Below are positions 55,221 to 63,621 of a stretch of 64,000 nucleotides of DNA, piece by piece. A program made the position numbers and the translations under genes. The stretch covers positions 1,809,001 through 1,873,000 of the forward strand of contig NZ_CP089985.1 of assembly GCF_021390155.1 (NCBI RefSeq), given 5' to 3'. The number at the start of each line of letters is the position of its first letter. Position 1 is the first letter of the stretch. Under the pieces are notes generated by a model. The model did no database searches and was not told the DNA's origin. It saw nothing but the letters and a program-made list of their open reading frames with translations. This stretch comes from Pseudomonas sp. HN11 (GTDB taxonomy: Bacteria > Pseudomonadota > Gammaproteobacteria > Pseudomonadales > Pseudomonadaceae).

Positions 55221-56636
55221 CTAGATCAATGTCTCTATACGCAAAGAGTTGGTCGACCCCGGTTGCCCGAACGGCACCCCCGCCGTGATCACCAACGTAT
55301 CCCCACGCTCCGCCATCCCCTGTGCCTGGGCAATTTCCAGCGCCGTGGAACACACCTCATCCACCTGGCGCAGCCGGTCATTGACCACCGAATGCACCCC
55401 CCACGCCACGCTCAAACGCCGCGCCGTAGACAGGTTCGGCGTGAGGTTGAGGATCGGCGCCACCGGCCGTTCCCGCGCCGCGCGCAGGCTGGAGCTGCCT
55501 GACTCGCTGTAGTTCACCAGCACCGACACCGGCAGGATGCTGCTGATGCGGCGGATCGCGCAGCTGATGGCGTCCGACACAGTGGCATCGGCTTTCGGGC
55601 GGCTGACGTCGAGCTGGGCCTGGTAATCCGGGCCGTTTTCCACCTGGCGGATGATCTTGCTCATCATCTGCACGGCTTCCAACGGGTATTCGCCGGACGC
55701 GGTTTCCGCCGACAGCATCACCGCATCCGCGCCTTCCGCCACGGCATTGGCGACATCAGTGACTTCGGCACGGGTCGGTGCCGGGGAGAAGCGCATGGAT
55801 TCAAGCATCTGTGTCGCCACCACCACGGGCTTACCCAACTGGCGGCACGTGCTGATGATGTCCTTCTGGATCTGCGGCACGCTCTCGGCGGGCACTTCCA
55901 CGCCCAGGTCGCCTCTGGCCACCATGATCGCGTCGCTCAGTTCGGCGATTTCCTGCAAGCGCTGCACGGCCGAGGGCTTCTCGATCTTGGCCATCAAAAA
56001 TGCCTTGTCGCCGATCAACTCGCGGGCCTCGCGGATATCTTCCGGACGCTGCACGAACGACAGCGCCACCCAGTCCACGCCCAGTTCCAGGCCGAAGCTC
56101 AGGTCACGCCGATCCTTGGCGGTCAATGGGCTGAGTTCCAACAAAGCTTGTGGGACGTTCACGCCTTTGCGATCAGATAATTCGCCGCCATTCAGCACGG
56201 TGGTGTCGATGGCGTCGGCATGCTTGGTGATGACCCGCAAACGCAGCTTGCCGTCGTCCAGCAGCAGGTCCATGCCGGGCTCCAGCGCCGCGATGATTTC
56301 CGGGTGGGGCAGGTTGACCCGACGCTGGTCGCCGGGCGTTTCGTCCAGGTCCAGGCGCAATGCCTGGCCGCGCACCAGTTGCACCTTGCCTTCTGCAAAG
56401 CGTCCGACGCGCAGCTTCGGCCCTTGCAGGTCCATGAGGATACCCAGCGGGTAATTCAGCTGGCGCTCGACTTGGCGAATCCACTGGTAGCGCTGCGCAT
56501 GGTCGGTATGGTCGCCATGGCTGAAATTGAGCCGAAAGATGTTCACGCCGGCTTCCACCAGCTCGCGGATGTCATCGATACCGTCGGTGGCCGGGCCCAG
56601 GGTGGCGAGGATTTTGACCTTCTTGTCAGGCGTCAT
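55221..56636 (-). CDS. pyk: Pyruvate kinase
   Basis: The 471-residue glycolytic enzyme makes pyruvate and ATP from phosphoenolpyruvate. It has KILATLGPATDG at 6-17, NFSHGDHTDH, the catalytic loop MAKIEKPSAVQ, the substrate motif MVARGDLGVEV and AVMLSAETASGEYP. Its start overlaps the end of ttuD by 11 bases, so it is translated with the glycerate pathway. A frame start at 56651 exists; the ATG at 56636 (MTPDKKVKIL) was chosen. Confidence 0.95.
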   Translation of the reverse strand: MTPDKKVKILATLGPATDGIDDIRELVEAGVNIFRLNFSHGDHTDHAQRYQWIRQVERQLNYPLGILMDLQGPKLRVGRFAEGKVQLVRGQALRLDLDETPGDQRRVNLPHPEIIAALEPGMDLLLDDGKLRLRVITKHADAIDTTVLNGGELSDRKGVNVPQALLELSPLTAKDRRDLSFGLELGVDWVALSFVQRPEDIREARELIGDKAFLMAKIEKPSAVQRLQEIAELSDAIMVARGDLGVEVPAESVPQIQKDIISTCRQLGKPVVVATQMLESMRFSPAPTRAEVTDVANAVAEGADAVMLSAETASGEYPLEAVQMMSKIIRQVENGPDYQAQLDVSRPKADATVSDAISCAIRRISSILPVSVLVNYSESGSSSLRAARERPVAPILNLTPNLSTARRLSVAWGVHSVVNDRLRQVDEVCSTALEIAQAQGMAERGDTLVITAGVPFGQPGSTNSLRIETLI

Positions 56637-57906
56637 GTTTGGCAGTCTCAAGGATCAGGATGGCGCGGAAGTCGTTGACGTTGGTGCGCGTGGGCTCGGT
56701 GATGAGCAAACCGTCGAGGGCGGCGAAATAGCCGTAGCCGTTGTTGTCGTCCAGCTCGTCGCTGGCCGACAGCCCGAGGGCTTCGGCGCGCGAATAGCTG
56801 CATGGCGTCATAATGGCGCCGGCGTTGTCTTCCGAACCGTCGATGCCGTCGGTGTCACCGGCCAGGGCGTACACGCCGGGCAGGCCTTTGAGGCTGTCGG
56901 TGAGGCTCAACAGGAATTCCGCGTTGCGCCCGCCACGGCCATTGCCGCGCACGGTCACGGTGGTTTCGCCACCGGAAAGGATCACGCACGGCGCCGCCAG
57001 CGGCTGACCGTGTTGCACGATCTGCCGCGCGATGCCGGCGTGCACCTTGGCCACGTCCCGTGCTTCGCCTTCCAGGTCGCCGAGGATCAAGGGACTGAAC
57101 CCGGCTTGGCGGACTTTTACCGCCACCGCTTCCAGGGATTGCTGGGGGCGGGCGATCAATTGAAAGTGGCTGCGGGAAAGTATCGGGTCGCCAGGCTTGA
57201 CGGTTTCCGAGGCCGGGTTCTGCAACCAAGTGCGCACCGAGGCGGAGGCGTCGATGTTGTAGCGCTTGAGGATCGCCAGGGCCTGTTGCGAGGTACTCGG
57301 ATCACCGACCGTGGGGCCGGAGGCAATCACTGTGGCCTGGTCGCCCGGCACATCGGAAATCGCATACGTGTAGACCGTGGCCGGCCAGGCCGCTTTCGCC
57401 AGTCGCCCGCCCTTGATCGCCGAGAGGTGCTTGCGCACGCAATTCATCTCGCCGATGGTCGCGCCGGATTTGAGCAGGGCTTTGTTGATGGTTTGCTTGT
57501 CGGCCAGGGTGATGCCCTCGGCGGGCAGCGCCAGCAGCGCAGAGCCACCGCCGGACAGCAGGAAGATCACGCGGTCGTCTTCTGTCAGGTTGCTGATCAG
57601 CGCCAGCACGCGCTGGGCCACGGCCAGGCCTGCGGCATCGGGCACCGGATGGGCGGCTTCGACCACTTCGATTTTCTTGCAGGGTGCGCCGTGCCCGTAG
57701 CGGGTGACGACCAGGCCGGTGACTTCGCCCTGCCAGACGTTTTCCACGACCAGCGCCATGGCGGCGGCCGCTTTGCCGGCGCCGATCACGATCACACGGC
57801 CGCTGCGGTTGGCGGGCAGGTAGGGTTCAAGGACTTGCCGGGGGTGGGCGGCGTCGATGGCTGTGGCAAACAGCTCGCGAAGCAGGTGTTGCGGATCGAC
57901 CGACAT
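56626..57906 (-). CDS. ttuD: Glycerate 2-kinase (TtuD/MOFRL family)
   Basis: The 426-residue enzyme phosphorylates D-glycerate to 2-phosphoglycerate. It has N-terminal VIVIGAGKAAAAMA, the LSGGGSALLALPAEG nucleotide loop and the MOFRL signature region SGGETTVTVRGNGRGGRNAE. It is co-directional with glxR upstream (130 bases, including a REP) and overlaps pyk. Older names call this hydroxypyruvate reductase; glycerate kinase fits the pathway better. Confidence 0.9.
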   Translation of the reverse strand: MSVDPQHLLRELFATAIDAAHPRQVLEPYLPANRSGRVIVIGAGKAAAAMALVVENVWQGEVTGLVVTRYGHGAPCKKIEVVEAAHPVPDAAGLAVAQRVLALISNLTEDDRVIFLLSGGGSALLALPAEGITLADKQTINKALLKSGATIGEMNCVRKHLSAIKGGRLAKAAWPATVYTYAISDVPGDQATVIASGPTVGDPSTSQQALAILKRYNIDASASVRTWLQNPASETVKPGDPILSRSHFQLIARPQQSLEAVAVKVRQAGFSPLILGDLEGEARDVAKVHAGIARQIVQHGQPLAAPCVILSGGETTVTVRGNGRGGRNAEFLLSLTDSLKGLPGVYALAGDTDGIDGSEDNAGAIMTPCSYSRAEALGLSASDELDDNNGYGYFAALDGLLITEPTRTNVNDFRAILILETAKHDA

Positions 57907-57977
57907 AAGCGGGCTCCCGGGGGATTCTTGTTATTAGAGGTTCAGCAAATTCGAGCATTGGATGCGATCAAAAATAT

Positions 57978-58034
57978 GGGAGCGAGCAAGCCCGCTCCCA
58001 CATTCGACCGCATTTCAAAGGTAGGAGCGGCATG
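57978..58034. repeat. REP element with truncated partner
   Basis: GAGCGAGCAAGCCCGCTCCCACATTCGACCGCAT is a full REP arm, but its partner (GGTAGGAGCGGC, 58020-58031) is cut short. It lies between ttuD and glxR in the same operon. Confidence 0.65.
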
Positions 58035-58036
58035 GA

Positions 58037-58927
58037 TTACTTCTCGCGAATCGAGAAATTCGCCATATGCTCCAGGCCCTTGATCAGCGCCGAATGGTCC
58101 CAGTTGCCGCCGCCAATCGCGGTGCAAGTACTGAACACTTGCTGCGTACCGGCAGTGTTCGGCAGGTTGATCCCCAGTTCCTTGGCGCCGGCCAGCGCCA
58201 GGTTGAGGTCCTTCTGGTGCAGGTTGATGCGAAAGCCAGGATCGAAGGTGCCCTTGATCATGCGTTCGCCATGCACTTCGAGGATCTTCGACGAGGCAAA
58301 ACCACCCATCAGCGCTTCACGCACCTTGGCCGGGTCGGCACCGTTCTTGGAGGCGAACAGCAACGCTTCCGCCACTGCCTGGATGTTCAGGGCGACGATG
58401 ATCTGGTTAGCCACCTTGGCGGTCTGGCCGTCGCCATTACCGCCCACCAGGGTGATGTTCTTGCCCATGGCCTGGAACAGCGGCAGGACGCGTTCGAAGG
58501 TCTGCGGCTCGCCGCCGATCATGATGCTCAGGGTGCCGGCCTTGGCGCCGACTTCACCACCGGACACGGGCGCATCCAGATACTGCGCGCCGGTCTCGTT
58601 GATCTTGGCGGCAAATGCTTTGGTGGAAGTGGGAGAGATCGAACTCATGTCGATCACCACTTTGTTCGGCGACAGGCCGGCCGCGACGCCGTCTTTGCGG
58701 AACAGCACGTCGTCGACCTGCGGGGTGTCTGGGACCATCACAATGATGAACTCGGCTTCCTGCGCCACCTGCTGCGGACTGGCCAGAGCCACGGCGCCTG
58801 CGTCGATCAGGGCTTGCGGAGCCTTGCCGTGGTGTTCGGACAGGAACAGTTGGTGACCTGCTTTCTGCAGGTTGGCGGCCATGGGTTGACCCATGATGCC
58901 GGTGCCTATAAATCCGATTTTAGCCAT
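58037..58927 (-). CDS. glxR: 2-hydroxy-3-oxopropionate (tartronate semialdehyde) reductase
   Basis: The 296-residue beta-hydroxyacid dehydrogenase has nucleotide fold GFIGTGIMGQPMAANL at residues 5-20. The substrate loop is DAPVSGGEVGAKAGTL, and the catalytic lysine is in GDGQTAKVANQI. It reduces tartronate semialdehyde to glycerate for TtuD. It starts 12 bases after hyi. Confidence 0.94.
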   Translation of the reverse strand: MAKIGFIGTGIMGQPMAANLQKAGHQLFLSEHHGKAPQALIDAGAVALASPQQVAQEAEFIIVMVPDTPQVDDVLFRKDGVAAGLSPNKVVIDMSSISPTSTKAFAAKINETGAQYLDAPVSGGEVGAKAGTLSIMIGGEPQTFERVLPLFQAMGKNITLVGGNGDGQTAKVANQIIVALNIQAVAEALLFASKNGADPAKVREALMGGFASSKILEVHGERMIKGTFDPGFRINLHQKDLNLALAGAKELGINLPNTAGTQQVFSTCTAIGGGNWDHSALIKGLEHMANFSIREK

Positions 58928-58939
58928 GAAGCAATCCTC

Positions 58940-59722
58940 TTAGATGGCGTTGTGGGTCTTCAACCAACCCAAGCCCGCTTCGGTAGTGGTCAACGGCTTG
59001 TACTCACAGCCAACCCAACCCGTGTAGCCGATGCGGTCTAAATGTTCGAACAGGAAGCGGTAGTTGATTTCGCCGGTGCCCGGCTCGTTGCGCCCTGGGT
59101 TGTCCGCCAGCTGGATGTGGTTGATCTCACCCAGGTGCGCAGCCATGGTGCGGGCGAGGTCGCCTTCCATGATTTGCATGTGGTAGATGTCGTATTGCAG
59201 GAACAGGTTGTCGCTGCCCACCTGTTCGCGAATCGACAGGGCCTGCGCCGTGTTGTTCAGGTAAAAGCCTGGGATGTCGCGGGTGTTGATCGCTTCCATC
59301 ACCAGCTTGATGCCTACCGCTTGCAGTTTTTCAGCGGCGTACTTGAGGTTGGCGACGAAGGTTTTTTCCAGGACCTCGTCGTCAACGCCTTGTGGCCGGA
59401 TGCCTGCCAGGCAGTTGATCTGGGTGTTGCCCAGTACTTGCGCGTAGGCAATCGCCAGCTTGACCCCGGCACGGAATTCCTCGACCCGGTCCGGATGGCA
59501 CGCCAGTCCGCGTTCGCCCTTGGCCCAGTCACCGGCCGGCAGGTTGAACAGCACCTGGGTCAGGCCGTGGGCGTCAAGTTGCGCCTTGATTTCGGCAGAG
59601 CTGAATTCATAAGGAAACAGGTACTCGACCCCTTCGAAGCCCGCATCGGCGGCCGCTTTGAAACGGGCAAGAAAGTCCTGTTCGGTAAACAGCATGGACA
59701 GGTTGGCGGCGAAACGCGGCAT
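58940..59722 (-). CDS. hyi: Hydroxypyruvate isomerase
   Basis: The 260-residue TIM-barrel protein starts MPRFAANLSMLFTEQDFLARF, as in Hyi proteins. It has the metal-ligand segments VMEAINTRDIPGFYLN, QYDIYHMQIMEGDL, HIQLADNPGRNEPGTGEI and GCEYKPL. It interconverts hydroxypyruvate and tartronate semialdehyde. It lies 10 bases after gcl. The ATG at 59722 was chosen over an open frame to 59764. Confidence 0.93.
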   Translation of the reverse strand: MPRFAANLSMLFTEQDFLARFKAAADAGFEGVEYLFPYEFSSAEIKAQLDAHGLTQVLFNLPAGDWAKGERGLACHPDRVEEFRAGVKLAIAYAQVLGNTQINCLAGIRPQGVDDEVLEKTFVANLKYAAEKLQAVGIKLVMEAINTRDIPGFYLNNTAQALSIREQVGSDNLFLQYDIYHMQIMEGDLARTMAAHLGEINHIQLADNPGRNEPGTGEINYRFLFEHLDRIGYTGWVGCEYKPLTTTEAGLGWLKTHNAI

Positions 59723-59732
59723 AGGGTTCTCC

Positions 59733-61508
59733 TTAATCGAGCAGGGCAATGGCAGTCGGCGCATCGTTGCCGACCAGTGCCAGATCTTCGAATTCGTTGA
59801 AGGCGTTGATCTCGGTGCCCATGGAAATGTTGGTCACGCGCTCCAGAATAATCTCAACAATCACCGGAACCTTGAATTCTTCGATCATTGCCTCGGCACG
59901 GCGCAGGGCCGGCGCGATCTGGCTTGGCTCGAACACACGCAGGGCCTTGCAACCCAGGCCTTCGGCGACGGCGACGTGGTCTACGCCGTAGCCGTTGAGT
60001 TCTGGCGCATTGAGGTTGTCGAAGGACAGCTGCACGCAGTAGTCCATTTCAAACCCGCGCTGGGCCTGGCGGATCAGGCCTAGGTAGGAGTTGTTCACCA
60101 CCACATGGATGTACGGCAGTTTGAACTGCGCGCCCACCGCCAGTTCTTCGATCATGAACTGGAAGTCATAGTCGCCGGACAGCGCCACCACTTTGCGGCT
60201 CGGGTCGGCCTTGACCACGCCGAGGGCGGCGGGGATGGTCCAACCCAACGGGCCGGCCTGGCCGCAGTTGATCCAGTGGCGTGGCTTGTACACGTGCAGG
60301 AATTGCGCGCCGGCAATCTGCGACAGTCCGATGGTGCTGACGTAGCAGGTGTCTTTGCCGAACACCTGGTTCATTTCTTCATATACGCGCTGTGGCTTGA
60401 CCGGCACGTTGTCGAAATGGGTCTTGCGGTGCAGGGTGGCTTTGCGTTGCTGGCACTCATTGAGCCAGGTGCTGCGGTCCTTCAACTTGCCGGCGGCTTT
60501 CCACTCGCGGGCCACTTCAATGAACATCGTCAGCGCCGAGCCGGCGTCGGAGACGATGCCCAGGTCCGGCGTGAACACGCGGCCGATCTGCGTCGGTTCG
60601 ATGTCGACATGGATGAACTTGCGACCCTCGGTGTACACCTCGACCGAACCGGTGTGGCGGTTGGCCCAGCGGTTGCCGATGCCCAGCACCACGTCCGACT
60701 TCAACATCGTCGCGTTGCCATAACGATGGGAGGTCTGCAGGCCGACCATACCGACCATCTGTGGGTGATCGTCCGCAATAGTACCCCAGCCCATCAGGGT
60801 CGGAATCACCGGAATGCCGGTGAGTTCAGCGAACTCGACCAGCAGCTCGCTGGCGTCGGCATTGATCACGCCGCCACCGCTCACCAGCAGTGGGCGCTCG
60901 GCCTGGTCCAGCAAGGCCAGGGCTTTCTCGATCTGGATGCGGGTTGCCAATGGCTTGGCCAGGGGCAGCGGCTGGTAGGCGTCGATGTCGAATTCGATCT
61001 CGGCCATCTGCACGTCGAACGGCAGGTCGATCAGCACCGGGCCTGGGCGGCCGGAGCGCATTTCGTAGAAGGCTTTCTGGAAGGCGTAGGGCACCTGGCC
61101 CGGCTCCAGGACGGTGGTTGCCCACTTGGTCACCGGCTTGACGATGCTGGTGATGTCCACGGCCTGGAAGTCTTCCTTGTGCATCCGGGCGCGGGGGGCC
61201 TGCCCGGTAATGCACAGGATCGGGATCGAGTCGGCCGAGGCACTGTACAGGCCGGTGACCATGTCGGTGCCCGCTGGGCCCGAGGTGCCGATGCACACGC
61301 CGATATTGCCGGCCTTGGTGCGAGTGTAGCCCTCGGCCATATGGGAGGCGCCTTCAACGTGGCGAGCAAGGACGTGATCGATGCCACCCACTTTCTGCAA
61401 GGCCGAGTACAGCGGGTTGATCGCGGCGCCTGGGATACCGAAGGCGGTGTCTACGCCTTCACGGCGCATCACCAGGACTGCGGCTTCGATTGCTCTCATT
61501 TTGCTCAT
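59733..61508 (-). CDS. gcl: Glyoxylate carboligase
   Basis: The 591-residue thiamine-diphosphate enzyme joins two glyoxylates to make tartronate semialdehyde and CO2. The position of the usual catalytic glutamate holds valine (V51 in [14 protein letters not shown]), which is the hallmark of this enzyme. The ThDP motif region [18 protein letters not shown] is intact. The frame is open to 61571; the start used is [11 protein letters not shown]. It is the first gene of gcl-hyi-glxR-ttuD-pyk. Confidence 0.95.
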   Translation of the reverse strand: MSKMRAIEAAVLVMRREGVDTAFGIPGAAINPLYSALQKVGGIDHVLARHVEGASHMAEGYTRTKAGNIGVCIGTSGPAGTDMVTGLYSASADSIPILCITGQAPRARMHKEDFQAVDITSIVKPVTKWATTVLEPGQVPYAFQKAFYEMRSGRPGPVLIDLPFDVQMAEIEFDIDAYQPLPLAKPLATRIQIEKALALLDQAERPLLVSGGGVINADASELLVEFAELTGIPVIPTLMGWGTIADDHPQMVGMVGLQTSHRYGNATMLKSDVVLGIGNRWANRHTGSVEVYTEGRKFIHVDIEPTQIGRVFTPDLGIVSDAGSALTMFIEVAREWKAAGKLKDRSTWLNECQQRKATLHRKTHFDNVPVKPQRVYEEMNQVFGKDTCYVSTIGLSQIAGAQFLHVYKPRHWINCGQAGPLGWTIPAALGVVKADPSRKVVALSGDYDFQFMIEELAVGAQFKLPYIHVVVNNSYLGLIRQAQRGFEMDYCVQLSFDNLNAPELNGYGVDHVAVAEGLGCKALRVFEPSQIAPALRRAEAMIEEFKVPVIVEIILERVTNISMGTEINAFNEFEDLALVGNDAPTAIALLD

Positions 61509-61535
61509 AATTTTGGTGCCTCTTGCGTTTTGTAA

Positions 61536-61545
61536 TTGTATACAA
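61536..61545. promoter_or_regulatory. Palindromic operator TTGTATACAA, gcl side
   Basis: Perfect 10-base palindrome, 28 bases before the gcl start. An identical copy lies exactly 128 bases away at 61664-61673. The form fits the GntR/FadR-type rule TNGT-N2-ACNA. It sits just downstream of the predicted gcl promoter start, where binding would block transcription. Confidence 0.7.
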
Positions 61546-61560
61546 GTGGTGTCTGGCCAA

Positions 61561-61590
61561 AGTGTATTCACGGCGGGCGGCGCAGGTCAA
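61561..61590 (-). promoter_or_regulatory. Predicted gcl operon promoter
   Basis: On the minus strand TTGACC (61585-61590) and TACACT (61561-61566) are 18 bases apart. Transcription would begin near 61553, so the operator at 61536-61545 falls at about +9 to +18. Confidence 0.5.
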
Positions 61591-61663
61591 TGCATTTTCT
61601 AATCTGGCCTTTGCGTTCGTCGGAAGCACTTTTTTCGACGTGTGGAGCCTTTGTGCGAAAATA

Positions 61664-61673
61664 TTGTATACAA
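61664..61673. promoter_or_regulatory. Palindromic operator TTGTATACAA, glcG side
   Basis: Second perfect copy of the gcl-side palindrome, about 92 bases before the glcG-like start. It is set in AT-rich DNA likely to hold that gene's promoter. The pair suggests one regulator for both directions. Confidence 0.7.
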
Positions 61674-61764
61674 AATCAAAAATCATTGTGTTCTATTTGT
61701 TTGATCGAGCATCTGATCATTCAGACCTCCACGGCTTTCCCAATAACAAAAGAAGGACGGCACC

Positions 61765-62205
61765 ATGAGCGCTTTAACCTTGAAACTCGCTACCCAGCTG
61801 GCCAGCCAGGCCCTCACCGCAGGACGCACTATTTCGGCGGCGCCGCTGACCATCGCCGTGCTCGACAGCGGCGGCCACTTGATCACCCTCCAACGCGAAG
61901 ACGGCGCCAGCCTGCTGCGACCGCAGATCGCCATCGGCAAGGCCTGGGGCGCAATTGCCCTTGGCAAGGGCTCGCGTCTGTTGGCACTGGACGCACAGCA
62001 ACGCCCGGCGTTTATCGCTGCGCTGAACAGCCTGGGGCAGGGCAGCGTGGTGCCTGCGCCGGGTGGGGTATTGATTCGAAATCCGGAAGGTGCGGTGCTG
62101 GGGGCGATCGGGATCAGCGGGGATACGTCGGACATTGATGAGCAGTGTGCGATCACGGCGATCGAGGGGGTGGGGTTGATGGCGGATGCGGGGGTGTCTG
62201 CCTAG
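61765..62205 (+). CDS. GlcG/HbpS-family protein
   Basis: The 146-residue protein has the GlcG/HbpS fold: IAVLDSGGHLITLQREDGA (residues 29-47), RPQIAIGKAWGAIALG, PGGVLIRNPEGAVLGAIGISG and ISGDTSDIDEQCA. Members occur next to glycolate/glyoxylate genes and may bind heme or cobalamin-type ligands; the role is not settled. It is divergent from gcl and shares a double operator with it. Confidence 0.88.
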   Translation: MSALTLKLATQLASQALTAGRTISAAPLTIAVLDSGGHLITLQREDGASLLRPQIAIGKAWGAIALGKGSRLLALDAQQRPAFIAALNSLGQGSVVPAPGGVLIRNPEGAVLGAIGISGDTSDIDEQCAITAIEGVGLMADAGVSA

Positions 62206-62225
62206 TTTTTTGCTGATTTTTCTGG

Positions 62226-62316
62226 CCCCTTCGCGAGCAAGCCCGCTCCCACATTGGACCGCATTCTCATGCTGGAACTCGATCAAGTGTGGGAGCGGGC
62301 TTGCTCGCGAAGGGGG
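62226..62316. repeat. REPIN next to the RAYT gene
   Basis: Near-perfect inverted pair: CCCTTCGCGAGCAAGCCCGC (62227-62246) and GCGGGCTTGCTCGCGAAGGG (62294-62313). Inner CTCCCACA and TGTGGGAG also pair. It lies 17 bases from the end of the RAYT gene, the usual REPIN and RAYT arrangement. Confidence 0.9.
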
Positions 62317-62332
62317 CAACTCGGTCTCGCCC

Positions 62333-62790
62333 CTACAACCAAACTGCATCCCACAGCGGATAGTCGCCAATCCGCTTCACCAGCCCCGCCCGCAGAGGAT
62401 TGGCCACCACATACCGGGCCATCTTCACCAGATCATCTTCCTTGCGCAGCGCGCGGTCATGAAAGCTGGTTTGCCAAAGCCTGCCTCTGCGACCAGAAGC
62501 ACCGTTCACGCTTCGGGTGCTTTTGGATTTTACCTGGCACATCAAATCGCCTAGTGAGCCTTTTTGTAGTCGACCAACCAGTGGAAATGGTCTGGCATCA
62601 CTACCCAGGCCAAAGAGTTTGCCAGCCCTTGAGACTGAGCGAGTCTGAGTTGCCAGACCACTAATCGGCCTAGGTAAAAGTCACTGAATATCGGCGCACG
62701 TTCGTGAGTATTGGTGGTGATCAGATAGATGCGATTGGGTTCGCTGAACCGCCCTATACGCAGGCGGTGTGAGTTGGCTAGATCAGGCAT
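62333..62790 (-). pseudogene. REP-associated tyrosine transposase (RAYT), frameshifted
   Basis: Two overlapping frames together give a full RAYT (Y1/HUH-type) protein. The first runs 62790-62551, from MPDLANSHRLRIGRFSEPN to the HUH motif MPDHFHWLVDYKKAH, then TAG. The second continues to 62333 with DLMCQVKSKST, LWQTSFHDRALRKEDDL (catalytic Tyr region replaced by FHDRA) and YVVANPLRAGLVKRIGDYPLWDA. A -1 shift at minus-strand CAAAAAG (62559-62565) joins them as YKKGSLGDLM. It is therefore either a one-base deletion in a poly-A run, or a programmed shift. The protein would process REP elements, which flank it. Confidence 0.8.
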
Positions 62791-62845
62791 TCCTTGGCCT
62801 CTCTTCAGATGGTGTCCTGAGAGGCTAGATCTCGATGGCTGATGC

Positions 62846-62864
62846 TGACTTGCTCGCGAATGGC
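62846..62864. repeat. REP half-site 5' of the RAYT gene
   Basis: ACTTGCTCGCGAATGG carries the right half of the same REP class as the REPIN downstream. It marks the other flank of the RAYT gene. Confidence 0.55.
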
Positions 62865-62881
62865 ACAGGCACCGCGGTGTA

Positions 62882-63487
62882 TCAGTCCGGCTCACACCCC
62901 TTCAACACCAGCCGAATGATCGTCTGCGCCGCGGCCTCATAATCCGCTTCATCCAGCTTGGCCTTCCCGGTCACCGCCGAGATCTGCCAGTCAAAATCCG
63001 CATAGGTCTGTGTGGCCGCCCAGATGCTGAACATCAAGTGGTTGGGGTCAATCGCCGCGATCAGGCCGCGATCTACCCAGTCCTGGATACAGGCGATGTT
63101 GTGCTTGGCCTGGGCGTTCAGCTGTTCAACCTGATCCGCACTGAGGTGCGGGGCGCCGTGCATGATTTCGCTGGCAAAGACCTTGGAGGCAAATGGCAGG
63201 TCGCGGGAGATGCGGATTTTCGAGCGGATGTAGTTGCTCAGTACGACCAAGGGTTCGCCATCCGGATTGAACGGCGTGGAGGCCGCCAGGATCGGCTCGA
63301 TAATGCTTTCGAGCACCTCGCGGTAGAGGTTGTCCTTGGACTTGAAGTAATAGTAGACGTTGGGCTTGGGCAGCCCTGCCTTGGCGGCGATGTCACTGGT
63401 TTTGGTCGCGGCGAAGCCCTTGTCGGCAAACTCCTCGCTCGCCGCCCGCAGGATTTTTTCTTTGTTGCGCTCGCGAATACTGCTCAT
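62882..63487 (-). CDS. TetR-family transcriptional regulator (RutR-like)
   Basis: The 201-residue protein has a TetR helix-turn-helix at about residues 8-55 (ILRAASEEFADKGFAATKTSDIAAKAGLPKPNVYYYF in pieces) and a RutR-like C-terminal ligand domain. RutR proteins sense uracil/pyrimidines, and related ones sit near purine and allantoin catabolism genes. It lies near but not next to the gcl operon. The frame is open to 63541; the ATG at 63487 gives the usual start MSSIRERNKEKIL. Confidence 0.88.
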   Translation of the reverse strand: MSSIRERNKEKILRAASEEFADKGFAATKTSDIAAKAGLPKPNVYYYFKSKDNLYREVLESIIEPILAASTPFNPDGEPLVVLSNYIRSKIRISRDLPFASKVFASEIMHGAPHLSADQVEQLNAQAKHNIACIQDWVDRGLIAAIDPNHLMFSIWAATQTYADFDWQISAVTGKAKLDEADYEAAAQTIIRLVLKGCEPD

Positions 63488-63621
63488 AAACCAGAGGTTT
63501 CCTTGCCATGACAGGCGGTTGCGCATGGTAGCACCGGCCATCCGCGTGCCTCAACAATCTGCCCATAACGCCCTGCGCCGCGCTATGCTCGCTCGATCTC
63601 CCCCTTACGGATACTTGATTC

